Below, one piece after another: positions 15,463-23,080 of a stretch of DNA of 64,000 nucleotides. How positions within the stretch are numbered: the first letter of the stretch is position 1; every line of letters starts with the position of its first letter. The notes beneath the pieces were generated by a model. It did not search any database, was not told the DNA's origin, and saw only the letters and a program-made list of their open reading frames with translations. The position numbers and the translations under genes were made by a program. The DNA comes from Flavobacterium tagetis (lineage in GTDB: Bacteria > Bacteroidota > Bacteroidia > Flavobacteriales > Flavobacteriaceae), in assembly GCF_016735615.1 (NCBI RefSeq), contig NZ_JAERSF010000001.1, forward strand, positions 372,001 through 436,000. Reading direction: 5' to 3'.

Positions 15463-16104
15463 TTAAAGTTGCTTTGTAGCGTTATGATTCTTCTTTAAAG
15501 CTGCGCGGTATTCGTAAAGAATAATCTTGAAATCGTCAAGCATTTCATTACTCAACTCAGATGGATGAAAAGTATCGTATCCTTCTTTATACTCTTTCTG
15601 ATCTTTTCTTCCTCTCAAATTACGTTCTTTATCGATAATATAAACGTTAGAGGTTCCAAGGTTTTCATTCAGCTTTTCTTTTAAATGCAATCCGTCATAA
15701 AACTTCTGAATTTCTTCTTTTGAAGCAAAAACAAAATTCCAATTCTTAACATCTGTAAAAGGAGATAATGCATCAACAATTTTTTGCGCTTCTTTTTCAG
15801 TTTCTGTTGGACATAGCACCACAAACTGAAGATCTTCAAAACCGTTGTAACGTTTGTAGATCTTTTCATTTAGATTAAAATAATTACCTCTGTTTTCTAA
15901 AATGTTTGTTCCAGAAAAACCAAGTACAGTAATTTTTTTATCAAGGGAGATTTTTTTTCCGTTTAATGAATTCCAATTTCCAAAATCGGCTACTTTAGGT
16001 GTTATTACAGGAAGAGTAGTAAAACTATTTACACCAGAAGCAAAGAATAAATACGCTACAATTGGCAAAACAAAAAGTACAAAGAGAACTATATTTTTTT
16101 TCAT
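15463..16104 (-). CDS. Membrane-anchored SCO/thioredoxin-like protein lacking the copper motif
   Basis: The 213-residue protein has an N-terminal membrane anchor (about 4-23, IVLFVLFVLPIVAYLFFAS). Its periplasmic domain follows a peroxiredoxin/SCO-like order: KITVLGFSGTNILENRGNYF, LQFVVLCPTETEKEAQKIV, VKNWNFVFASKEEIQ and SNVYIIDKERNLRGRKDQ. The last segment parallels the ALIDKDGNIRCRKDE end of its SCO neighbour. The CxxxC motif is replaced by SGTNILEN, and the only cysteine sits in VVLCPTE. It probably assists oxidase assembly without binding copper in the SCO way, which is inference. It starts the four-gene assembly operon, 11 bp before SCO, with a -7 box directly upstream. Confidence 0.75.
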   Translation of the reverse strand: MKKNIVLFVLFVLPIVAYLFFASGVNSFTTLPVITPKVADFGNWNSLNGKKISLDKKITVLGFSGTNILENRGNYFNLNEKIYKRYNGFEDLQFVVLCPTETEKEAQKIVDALSPFTDVKNWNFVFASKEEIQKFYDGLHLKEKLNENLGTSNVYIIDKERNLRGRKDQKEYKEGYDTFHPSELSNEMLDDFKIILYEYRAALKKNHNATKQL

Positions 16105-16130
16105 TGTATTAACGGAGAATTATTGAGGTA

Positions 16131-16138
16131 CAAAAATA
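16131..16138 (-). promoter_or_regulatory. Candidate -7 promoter box for the SCO assembly operon
   Basis: The minus strand reads TATTTTTG, giving a start near 16124 and a leader of about 20 nt. The box abuts the T-run of the preceding terminator. Confidence 0.45.
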
Positions 16139-16165
16139 AAAAAAGCTCCGTAAATCGGAGCTTCT
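16139..16165 (-). terminator. Intrinsic terminator after CoxIV
   Basis: On the plus strand AAGCTCCG, loop TAAAT, CGGAGCTT; read on the minus strand it is followed by a T-run. It ends the cyoE-coxIII-coxIII-coxIV transcript. Confidence 0.8.
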
Positions 16166-16183
16166 TTTCGAATTAATATCATG

Positions 16184-16534
16184 TTAAAAATTCCATTTAA
16201 TAGTAGAATCTTTAAAAACCCCATAAATATAATGTCCTTCTGTTAACAGAATAAACAATAAATATAAAACTAGGAAGATAACAGGAGAAACTACAGACCA
16301 TCTAAGGCTGCTTTTTTCACCTTCCATGTGCATAAATGCCCATACAATATAATATGCTTTGAAAACTGTAAGGATATAGAAAATCCAGTTTAACAAATTC
16401 AAACCAACAAAATGAGTAAACTCTAATGATGCAGGTTTATAGATACCTAAAATAACTTCAACTGTAGTTACTACTGAAAGCAATCCGAAAACAAACCAGA
16501 TTCTTTTTGTATTTGATACGTGCTCGTGTGACAT
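16184..16534 (-). CDS. Cytochrome c oxidase subunit IV family protein
   Basis: The 116-residue protein has three hydrophobic segments (about 9-27, 42-65 and 80-100) with a YYIVWAFMHMEGEKSSLRW signature typical of prokaryotic CoxIV/COX4 pro-type subunits. It is a small accessory membrane subunit of the heme-copper oxidase. It follows the second CoxIII gene by 20 bp and closes that operon, with a terminator directly after. Confidence 0.88.
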   Translation of the reverse strand: MSHEHVSNTKRIWFVFGLLSVVTTVEVILGIYKPASLEFTHFVGLNLLNWIFYILTVFKAYYIVWAFMHMEGEKSSLRWSVVSPVIFLVLYLLFILLTEGHYIYGVFKDSTIKWNF

Positions 16535-16554
16535 AATAATTAAATTCTAAAAGA

Positions 16555-17538
16555 TTAAACTAGGTAGAATACTGTAAATACAAATACCCAAACTAAATCT
16601 ACGAAGTGCCAGTATAAACCAACTTTTTCAACCATTTCGTAGCTTCTTCTTTTCTCGTAAGTACCTAATAATACATTAAAGAAAATGATGATATTGATAA
16701 TAACTCCAGAGAATACGTGGAATCCGTGGAAACCTGTAATAAAGAAGAAGAAATCAGCAAATAATTTGTTACCGTACTCGTTTCTGATCAAGTTAGCACC
16801 TTCTACTACATATTTAGCGCTAGCTAAATGTTTTTCAGATTCTTCTCTTGACAAAACTGTCTTTTTCTTTTTATCTGTAAGTTTTTCTGTTCTGATTAAA
16901 ATTTCAGGATGAGCTTTAAAACCAGCCTGAACTTCAGCAACTGTATAAGTTGGAAGAGATTGTGCATCTTCCATGAACCAAGTTGAATGGCTTCTTGTTA
17001 AAGCTTCTCTTTGTTCTGGCAATTTAACAGCAAAATCAGCTAAAGCTACTCTTTTACCATCTTTATCCACAAATTGAAGTAAACTTCCTCCAACTGTTTC
17101 AACTGCACCATATTCTCCTTTAATGAAGTTTTTCCATTCCCAAGCTTGAGAACCAACGAAGATTAAACCTCCAATAATAGTTAAGAACATGTAAATAGCA
17201 ACTTTTGTCTTTTTCAATTGGTGTCCTGCATCAACAGCTAATACCATTGTTACAGAAGAAAAGATCAAAATAAAAGTCATTAATGCTACATAATACATTG
17301 GAGCCGCAACACCATGCATAAATGGGAAGTGAGTGAACACTTCATCAGCCAAAGGCCAAGTTTCAATAAATTTAAATCTAGAAAAACCATAAGCTCCTAG
17401 AAATCCAGAGAATGTTAAGGCATCTGATACGATAAAAAACCACATCATCATTTTACCATAACTTGCTCCTAAAGGCTCATTGTGACCGCCTCCCCAAGTT
17501 TTTTCGTCGTTGTTTGCAGTAGTAACTGTCGCTCCCAT
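16555..17538 (-). CDS. Cytochrome c oxidase subunit III with a large soluble insertion
   Basis: The 327-residue protein shows the CoxIII fold: MMWFFIVSDALTFSGFLGAYGFSR, several helices in the region 75-135, and the C-terminal FFFITGFHGFHVFSGVI and YWHFVDLVWVFVFTVFYLV. Between about residues 141 and 258 there is a hydrophilic stretch rich in Glu and Lys that breaks the usual helix order and makes the protein far longer than its 195-residue neighbour. CoxIII stabilises the catalytic subunit in the inner membrane. It lies 42 bp after the shorter CoxIII gene, with a -7 box in that gap. Confidence 0.9.
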   Translation of the reverse strand: MGATVTTANNDEKTWGGGHNEPLGASYGKMMMWFFIVSDALTFSGFLGAYGFSRFKFIETWPLADEVFTHFPFMHGVAAPMYYVALMTFILIFSSVTMVLAVDAGHQLKKTKVAIYMFLTIIGGLIFVGSQAWEWKNFIKGEYGAVETVGGSLLQFVDKDGKRVALADFAVKLPEQREALTRSHSTWFMEDAQSLPTYTVAEVQAGFKAHPEILIRTEKLTDKKKKTVLSREESEKHLASAKYVVEGANLIRNEYGNKLFADFFFFITGFHGFHVFSGVIINIIIFFNVLLGTYEKRRSYEMVEKVGLYWHFVDLVWVFVFTVFYLV

Positions 17539-17562
17539 AAAAGATATTCGTTAAAAAGTTCC

Positions 17563-17570
17563 CAAATTTA
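17563..17570 (-). promoter_or_regulatory. Candidate internal -7 promoter box before the long coxIII gene
   Basis: The minus strand reads TAAATTTG, with start near 17556 and a leader of about 18 nt. It lies in the only sizeable gap between the coxIII genes. Confidence 0.4.
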
Positions 17571-17580
17571 CGTTTTTTTC

Positions 17581-18168
17581 TTATTTAAAGAAATATAAAA
17601 ATAAAAATAAATATACCCATAATAAATCCAAAAAGTGCCAATACATCGCACCTAGCTCTATCCCAAGAGTTTGAGTCGAATTGTATTTTTGTTTAAAATG
17701 ATTATAAATTATAATTAAAAGTGAAATTAATCCGCCAGCTAAGTGCAACAAGTGTGTAACTGTCACCACATAAAGAAAAGTTGTAGTAATTGAACTACCT
17801 TCTCCTGTAAAGTAATACCCTTCAGCAACGATTTGTCCAAATCCTTTGAATTGTAATACTACAAATAAAATTCCTAAAGCCAAAGTTCCAAGAAGCAATC
17901 CTGTAACTGCACTTCTATTGTCTTTCTGAATAGCTTTTTTTGCCAAGTGAAAAGTAACGCTACATGCAATAATTACTGCTGTACTCCAATAGAAAGCCGA
18001 AGGAAGTTCAAAATTCTTCAACCAGTCTGCTCTCGATTTACTTACTACAAATGCACTTGTCAAACCAGCAAACATCATGGTCATACTTACCATCGCGAAA
18101 AGCAGAATCAGTTTTGCTGATTTTGATTTCCTTACTTGTTCTTCATTTGTTTTCAATGTCATTTCCAT
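17581..18168 (-). CDS. Cytochrome c oxidase subunit III (short form)
   Basis: The 195-residue protein has five membrane helices and CoxIII hallmarks: MFAGLTSAFVVSKSRADW, TVTHLLHLAGGLISLLIII and a C-terminal GAMYWHFLDLLWVYLFLFLYF. The short, insertion-free form is common among bacterial oxidases. It begins 5 bp after the heme O synthase gene ends, so it is in that operon. Together with the following long CoxIII it suggests either a heteromeric oxidase or two subunits serving different oxidases. Confidence 0.9.
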   Translation of the reverse strand: MEMTLKTNEEQVRKSKSAKLILLFAMVSMTMMFAGLTSAFVVSKSRADWLKNFELPSAFYWSTAVIIACSVTFHLAKKAIQKDNRSAVTGLLLGTLALGILFVVLQFKGFGQIVAEGYYFTGEGSSITTTFLYVVTVTHLLHLAGGLISLLIIIYNHFKQKYNSTQTLGIELGAMYWHFLDLLWVYLFLFLYFFK

Positions 18169-18173
18169 AACAA

Positions 18174-19076
18174 TTATCTTAAAAATTTATCTACTATAAA
18201 TACAATTTGCAAAAGCGAAATATAAGAAACGCTTACCAGCATCAATGTTCTTGCTGCTTTTGCGGTTCTTAGCTTATACAAACGAACTGCATAAAAAAGC
18301 ATCCAAATCCCCAACAGAAACACTAAAACTGCTGCAATTGGAGAAATAAACAATTGTCCTGTAAAACCTAATACCGGTAATAACGACGCTATGATAAGCC
18401 AAATTGTATACAATATGATTTGCAATGCTGTTCCTTTATCTTTTTTACCTGTCGGAAGCATAAAGATTCCTGCTTTCTCATAGTCTTCATACAAAAACCA
18501 TCCGATAGACCAAAAATGTGGAAACTGCCAAAAAAATTGAATCAAAAATAAGGTTCCTGCCTCAATACCAAATTCGCCTGTCGCCGCTACCCATCCTAAC
18601 ATAAACGGAATCGCACCAGGAAAAGCTCCAACAAAAACAGATAAAGAAGTAACCGTTTTTAATGGCGTATAAATACTTGTATATAAAAATATAGAAATCG
18701 CAGCAAACATGGCCGACTTCGCATTTATTGTATAAAGAAGTGCAATACCAATAATAGTAAGCAGACTTGCCACTAATAAAGCTACTTTTGGAGACATACG
18801 TCCTGAAGGAACTGGACGGTTTTTAGTACGGTCCATTAAAGAATCAATATCTTTTTCGATTACTTGGTTAAAAGCGTTTGAAGCTCCAACCATACAGTAA
18901 CCTCCAACTGCCAAAACAGCCAAAACACTCCATTTAAAAGGATGATCAGAATCTACTCCTAATAAATATCCAGCGATTGAAGAAAACAATACACTAATAG
19001 CCAGACCAGCTTTAGTAATCTCTTTAAAATCTAGAAATATTGATTTGATTGATAATGTATTTTTTGCAGCGTTCAA
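18174..19076 (-). CDS. cyoE: Heme O synthase (protoheme IX farnesyltransferase)
   Basis: The UbiA-family prenyltransferase attaches a farnesyl group to heme b to make heme o, the precursor of heme a in the oxidases. The first Asp-rich motif (NAFNQVIEKDIDSLMDRTKN) and RPVPSG are visible, with the second substrate loop at YEDYEKAGIFMLP and eight to nine membrane helices. I choose TTG at 19076 (then NAAKNTLSIKS, 300 residues) although the frame has an ATG at 19166, because a consensus -7 box at 19112-19119 lies between them and the extra residues (KKIYFYRFIFYN) look non-homologous. It heads the cyoE-coxIII-coxIII-coxIV operon. Confidence 0.9.
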   Translation of the reverse strand: MNAAKNTLSIKSIFLDFKEITKAGLAISVLFSSIAGYLLGVDSDHPFKWSVLAVLAVGGYCMVGASNAFNQVIEKDIDSLMDRTKNRPVPSGRMSPKVALLVASLLTIIGIALLYTINAKSAMFAAISIFLYTSIYTPLKTVTSLSVFVGAFPGAIPFMLGWVAATGEFGIEAGTLFLIQFFWQFPHFWSIGWFLYEDYEKAGIFMLPTGKKDKGTALQIILYTIWLIIASLLPVLGFTGQLFISPIAAVLVFLLGIWMLFYAVRLYKLRTAKAARTLMLVSVSYISLLQIVFIVDKFLR

Positions 19077-19111
19077 TACCGTTGTATTTTGTGTATTTTT
19101 TTTGAGTGGTG

Positions 19112-19119
19112 CAAATGTA
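19112..19119 (-). promoter_or_regulatory. Candidate -7 promoter box for the cyoE operon
   Basis: The minus strand reads TACATTTG, giving a start near 19105 and a leader of about 29 nt to TTG 19076. It lies downstream of the ATG at 19166, which argues against that start. Confidence 0.5.
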
Positions 19120-19235
19120 CAAATTAGATTGTAGAATATAAACCTATAAAAATAGATTTTTTTCAATAAAGCCTTTACAAATTAAGATCTCAGCATTCTT
19201 TAACACTATTATTTCGAAAAATCTTATTAAAAAGA

Positions 19236-21359
19236 CTAGTAATCAAAATACCAATTAAAAATATCTGAACGTAATCCAACACTAAACCAAGTTGTACTTT
19301 GCTTAAAAGTTACTGCTGTTTCTTGAGTTGGGTCAAAATTTCTGTAGATCAAACTTCCAAATAACTTCAAGTTTGTCATCGGGTTAATTAAATATCCTCC
19401 TTGAACATCAGCAATAAAAACACTAGTTTTATTTCCCTGTCCAATTTTTACACCTGTATCGTACGGACGTTTCACGTCATAACTTTTATAAATATTCCCT
19501 CCATAGTTATAAGAGTCTGCTGCAGTATCAAAATCTAAACCTCTGGTTCCAACTGTCAGCTTAGCATCGGCAAGCCAACGCCCTTTGTGGTATCTTGCAA
19601 TTGCGATAAGTTCTTTAAAATTTCCTCCCCATTGATGACCAACACTCTGATTGTTGTGCCCGTAATTGGTAATAACTGCACTGTGCGAGTATACGTACGG
19701 ACGAACGCTATTCAACTCAACCTGAAGCAATAGATCTTTTACATTAAATGCATTGAAATATTTTGCTCCGAATTGAAAGCCAAATTTGTTTTTCCAGCTT
19801 TGATTCCCCGCTCCAACATCAGAAACAGAAAATTCATCAATTAAAAATTGCGAATACAGATTTATACTATTATTCCATTTGTATTTACCTGTAATTCCCA
19901 AAAGTGCATTTCCGCTTTTAGACGAAGATCCAAATTCTACCGCACGATAAAAAATAATCGGATTAACAAAATTAGCATCAAAACCTCTATTATTAGTATT
20001 TGTCCAAACTACAGATTCAAAAAAACCTAAGTTTACTCTATTCGAAACATTCCAGCTCAAATAATGATTTGCCATGAATTTTGTTGCGTAAGTTTTTTCA
20101 GCCGTTACTTCTGGACGAACATCTTTCATCCACATATACGTATTGGTATATTTAATTTTCCAAAATTTAGTGTTGATTTTAAAGTATGGGTACGGACTTG
20201 CTCCATCGCTTTCCAACAAAGAACGATAACCATCACCTATAAAATTTCTTCCGTAACCCAATTGAAAATCAAATATTTTTCCCGGAGCGAAGGTAATATT
20301 CGCTTCTGCTAAAGGGAAATCATAAGCATCTGTCTTGAATCTTTTTGCAATTCCAACCCCCGGAATTATCGCTGGATTTCCACCTGATGGCTTAATAGAT
20401 TCAGCATAATCGTTAAAATATCCCGCAAATCGTCCCTGACTTTCAAAAAATGTAGTCGTAAAGTTGATTTGTTTTCCCAAACCTCCTCTAAAATTAATTG
20501 CTCTAGTGTTCACGTAAGTATAAGAAGCATCAAGATCTGAAGCTTTACCCATTTGTAAATCCACAATCGGATTTAAGGCAAACCAATAGTCTTCTCCTTG
20601 AATCTGAACTAAATTTTCATTCCACCATTTTCTTCCTAACCAAGTTGAAGTTTTTTTCTGCAATGACTCATTAACCGCTCTTAAATTATAATACTTTGAA
20701 ACCTCAGCGTAAGTATAAGGCTTAGATGCCGTGTGATTATTACTCCCGACTTGATTCATTTCTGCATCAAACTGTGCATAATAGCTGTGAGAAAATGGGA
20801 TATTTAAATGACTATCAAATTCAGGATTATTGTATTTTTTGTATACAATACTATCCAATTCTGTCATTGGTTTCTCTGCGGGTTTTAAAATTTCTGCCGC
20901 TGCCTGAGCTTCTGCTGCAAGCTGTGCCGAACTTTTTAATGGTATATCAATAGAAATAGTATATTTAGAATACGTTGGCTTTCCGTTGTAAGTTGAAGGT
21001 TTTATTTTTGGAAATGTCCCGAATACTCTTTTTGCCTCTTCAGACAATTCTTCTGTTTCTGCAGAAACATAAATCACTTTGAATTCTCCTTCGACATTTA
21101 CTTCAAAAAGTAATTTTACTGCTCCTTTGTAATTGTTTTGTTTTAATTTTTCAGGAATTTGAAAATTGTTAAACACAAAATCCTGAACTTCTTTATAAAA
21201 ACAGGTTTCTAATTTTTTTCCTTCCAAATTTTCGCAGTTAGGAAAAACTGGAAATTTCTCTGCTACGAAACCAGGTTGAACCGAAGAATTACCATTTTGC
21301 TGAGCAGAAACAATAAAGAACGAAGAAATTAAAACAAGGGACAAAAAAAACTTATTCAC
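19236..21359 (-). CDS. remB: RemB-like gliding motility protein (TonB-C-like domain plus Wzi-like barrel)
   Basis: The 707-residue protein has a signal peptide (about 1-19, ending FIVSAQ). A small domain at about 60-140 resembles the TonB C-terminal fold (GAVKLLFEVNVEGEFKVIYV, then EEAKRVFGTFPKIKPSTYNGKP). From about 185 to the end it is a beta-barrel rich in aromatic strands, ending SVGLRSDIFNWYFDY, similar to capsule-assembly Wzi proteins. In F. johnsoniae RemB is linked to gliding and its gene lies a few genes from sprA, as here; the assignment rests on that context and recollection. It follows deoC by 19 bp and should be co-transcribed with it. Confidence 0.75.
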   Translation of the reverse strand: MNKFFLSLVLISSFFIVSAQQNGNSSVQPGFVAEKFPVFPNCENLEGKKLETCFYKEVQDFVFNNFQIPEKLKQNNYKGAVKLLFEVNVEGEFKVIYVSAETEELSEEAKRVFGTFPKIKPSTYNGKPTYSKYTISIDIPLKSSAQLAAEAQAAAEILKPAEKPMTELDSIVYKKYNNPEFDSHLNIPFSHSYYAQFDAEMNQVGSNNHTASKPYTYAEVSKYYNLRAVNESLQKKTSTWLGRKWWNENLVQIQGEDYWFALNPIVDLQMGKASDLDASYTYVNTRAINFRGGLGKQINFTTTFFESQGRFAGYFNDYAESIKPSGGNPAIIPGVGIAKRFKTDAYDFPLAEANITFAPGKIFDFQLGYGRNFIGDGYRSLLESDGASPYPYFKINTKFWKIKYTNTYMWMKDVRPEVTAEKTYATKFMANHYLSWNVSNRVNLGFFESVVWTNTNNRGFDANFVNPIIFYRAVEFGSSSKSGNALLGITGKYKWNNSINLYSQFLIDEFSVSDVGAGNQSWKNKFGFQFGAKYFNAFNVKDLLLQVELNSVRPYVYSHSAVITNYGHNNQSVGHQWGGNFKELIAIARYHKGRWLADAKLTVGTRGLDFDTAADSYNYGGNIYKSYDVKRPYDTGVKIGQGNKTSVFIADVQGGYLINPMTNLKLFGSLIYRNFDPTQETAVTFKQSTTWFSVGLRSDIFNWYFDY

Positions 21360-21378
21360 TTAAAATTGGGGTATTTAT

Positions 21379-22122
21379 TTAATATTGATTTGGGGAAGTT
21401 TCTCCATTTGCAATTGCTTTTGCTGCCGAGGTACCTATACGTTTTACTCCTAAACGAATCATTTCTACAGCTTCTTCAAATGACCGAACTCCTCCTGCTG
21501 CTTTTACTGAAAGTGGCGAAGCATTTTCTAGCATTATAATTATTGCTGGAACTGTTGCTCCATTTGGAAGACCATTCTCTGTTTTATAAAAACCTGTAGA
21601 CGATTTCACAAAAACAGACTCAAAATCATCTTCTTTAAAATTAGAAACTACAACATGTTTTATTAAAGAAGACAACTGAATAATTTCTTTATCTGTTAAA
21701 GCCGCAACTTCGATAATCCATTTTACTGTTTTATCATTTGCCAATCCTATCTGTGTCCCGATTAAGATTTCTTTTTTTACTAAATCGAGATCGCCATTTT
21801 TAAAAGCCTCATAGTTACAGACAAAATCTAAATCGTCAGCTCCATTTGCAATGGCTTCGTTTGCTTCCATAATTTTGTCTTCTAAACTTGACTTTCCCTC
21901 TGGAAAATCAATCACGGTTCCAACTAACAAAACAGAATTGGCTTCTGCAATCATTTTTTTTGCCAAAGAAACATATTCGGGACGAATCATTATTAGTTTA
22001 AAACCTTCTTGGATTGCTTCGGCTATTGCATTTTTAACCACAACAGTATTTTCTGCTTCCGAAAGACCAGCTTGCGATGCAGTTTTTAAATACGTAGAGT
22101 CTAAATATTGCTTTACATTCAT
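21379..22122 (-). CDS. deoC: Deoxyribose-phosphate aldolase
   Basis: The 247-residue class I aldolase splits 2-deoxyribose-5-phosphate into glyceraldehyde-3-phosphate and acetaldehyde in deoxynucleoside breakdown. The Schiff-base lysine is in FVKSSTGFYK. VKAAGGVRS carries the second catalytic lysine, and DDLDFVCNYEAFKNGD holds the Asp. Start ATG 22122 (MNVKQYLDSTYLK) is used; the frame can be read from 22152, but a -7 box covers that point. It is the first gene of a deoC-remB pair. Joining a salvage enzyme to a gliding protein looks accidental rather than functional. Confidence 0.92.
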   Translation of the reverse strand: MNVKQYLDSTYLKTASQAGLSEAENTVVVKNAIAEAIQEGFKLIMIRPEYVSLAKKMIAEANSVLLVGTVIDFPEGKSSLEDKIMEANEAIANGADDLDFVCNYEAFKNGDLDLVKKEILIGTQIGLANDKTVKWIIEVAALTDKEIIQLSSLIKHVVVSNFKEDDFESVFVKSSTGFYKTENGLPNGATVPAIIIMLENASPLSVKAAGGVRSFEEAVEMIRLGVKRIGTSAAKAIANGETSPNQY

Positions 22123-22149
22123 TTTGTTTGAAGTTGCAGAAAACCAGCA

Positions 22150-22157
22150 CAAAAGTA
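22150..22157 (-). promoter_or_regulatory. Candidate -7 promoter box for deoC-remB
   Basis: The minus strand reads TACTTTTG, with start near 22143 and a leader of about 21 nt to ATG 22122. Confidence 0.5.
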
Positions 22158-22207
22158 CATTTTAAATTGAAAAAACACAGCTTTTTAAGTGCCTGATTTT
22201 ATTGTAA

Positions 22208-22234
22208 TAAAAAACCCACCGAAGTGGGTTTTCT
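22208..22234 (-). terminator. Intrinsic terminator after vanZ
   Basis: AAAACCCAC, loop CGAA, GTGGGTTTT, with a T-run on the minus strand, four bases beyond the VanZ stop. Confidence 0.85.
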
Positions 22235-22237
22235 AAA

Positions 22238-22621
22238 TTATATTTTATCGATTTGCTTTTTAAATCCGATTGCAGAAAAAACTGCAACAAAAGCTCCAAG
22301 TGCATTTGCTAAAATATCTGTGACATCTGCGCTTCTTGTTACTGTAAGAGCATTTTGAAGGATTTCGATTGTAATTCCGAAAAAAACAGAAAATATAAAA
22401 GAAATTAAATACGCTTTATATTCATCCGAATCCTTTCCTTTTAGTTCTTTTTTGAAAAACAAAATCCATGAAATTGTAAATCCAAAATGAAAACAGAAAT
22501 GTACAATTTTATCAATACTCGGAAAATTAACCGCTGGTATATTACTAGAATCTGTTAGACAAAAATAAGTAATGATTCCCGAGCAGATAATTGCCCAAAT
22601 TAATAAGAGTTGTTTAGGCAC
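22238..22621 (-). CDS. VanZ-like family membrane protein
   Basis: The 127-residue protein has four hydrophobic segments and VanZ-like features: [40 protein letters not shown] and [14 protein letters not shown]. VanZ-like proteins are small membrane proteins, some tied to teicoplanin resistance, but the role in Bacteroidota is not established. The start is GTG at 22621, overlapping the end of gcvH by 8 bp, so it is probably translated by coupling. No in-frame ATG lies near enough to be a better start. Confidence 0.82.
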   Translation of the reverse strand: MPKQLLLIWAIICSGIITYFCLTDSSNIPAVNFPSIDKIVHFCFHFGFTISWILFFKKELKGKDSDEYKAYLISFIFSVFFGITIEILQNALTVTRSADVTDILANALGAFVAVFSAIGFKKQIDKI

Positions 22622-22994
22622 CGATTAAATCTTTATAAGCTTGATCAGATAATAACGTATCAATTTCTGAAGCATCAGCAATTTTTATTTTAATCATCCA
22701 TCCAGCTCCATAAGGATCTGAATTTACAGTTTCAGGAGCACTTTCTAAATCATCATTAAAAGCGATGATTTCACCTGTTAATGGTAAAAATAAATCAGAA
22801 ACTGTTTTTACAGCCTCAACTGTTCCAAAAACTTCATCTTTATCTAGTGTCTGGTCTAAAGTTTCTACCTCAACATACACGATATCTCCTAACTCTTTTT
22901 GTGCAAAATGAGTAATTCCTACAGTCGCAACATCTCCTTCGATGCTAACCCATTCGTGATCTTTTGTGTACTTTAAATTTGCTGGTATGCTCAT
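22614..22994 (-). CDS. gcvH: Glycine cleavage system H protein
   Basis: The 126-residue protein is the lipoyl carrier of the glycine cleavage complex in the cytoplasm. It shuttles the aminomethyl group between P, T and L proteins. The lipoylated lysine is in [13 protein letters not shown] (Lys63), preceded by the classic start [23 protein letters not shown] is also typical. Length matches the family. No gcvP or gcvT is in the window. The gene has its own -7 box and is coupled to a VanZ-like gene. No glycine riboswitch is seen in the 86 bp upstream. Confidence 0.96.
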   Translation of the reverse strand: MSIPANLKYTKDHEWVSIEGDVATVGITHFAQKELGDIVYVEVETLDQTLDKDEVFGTVEAVKTVSDLFLPLTGEIIAFNDDLESAPETVNSDPYGAGWMIKIKIADASEIDTLLSDQAYKDLIGA

Positions 22995-23035
22995 AATAGT
23001 TGTGTTTGAAAATTGATTGTTTAAAATTTAAGCCA

Positions 23036-23043
23036 CAAATGTA
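23036..23043 (-). promoter_or_regulatory. Candidate -7 promoter box for gcvH-vanZ
   Basis: The minus strand reads TACATTTG, with start near 23029 and a leader of about 35 nt. Confidence 0.45.
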
Positions 23044-23080
23044 ATAATCTTCTAATAAAATCTAGTTTAGAAACTAAAAT

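Noticed and set aside
23058..23078. Short inverted repeat after sprA as its terminator
   Set aside because: The stem is about 5 bp of A/T pairs with no GC core; termination there is unsupported.
22995..23080. Glycine riboswitch before gcvH
   Set aside because: The gap is only 86 bp, holds a -7 box close to the start and shows no aptamer-like structure.
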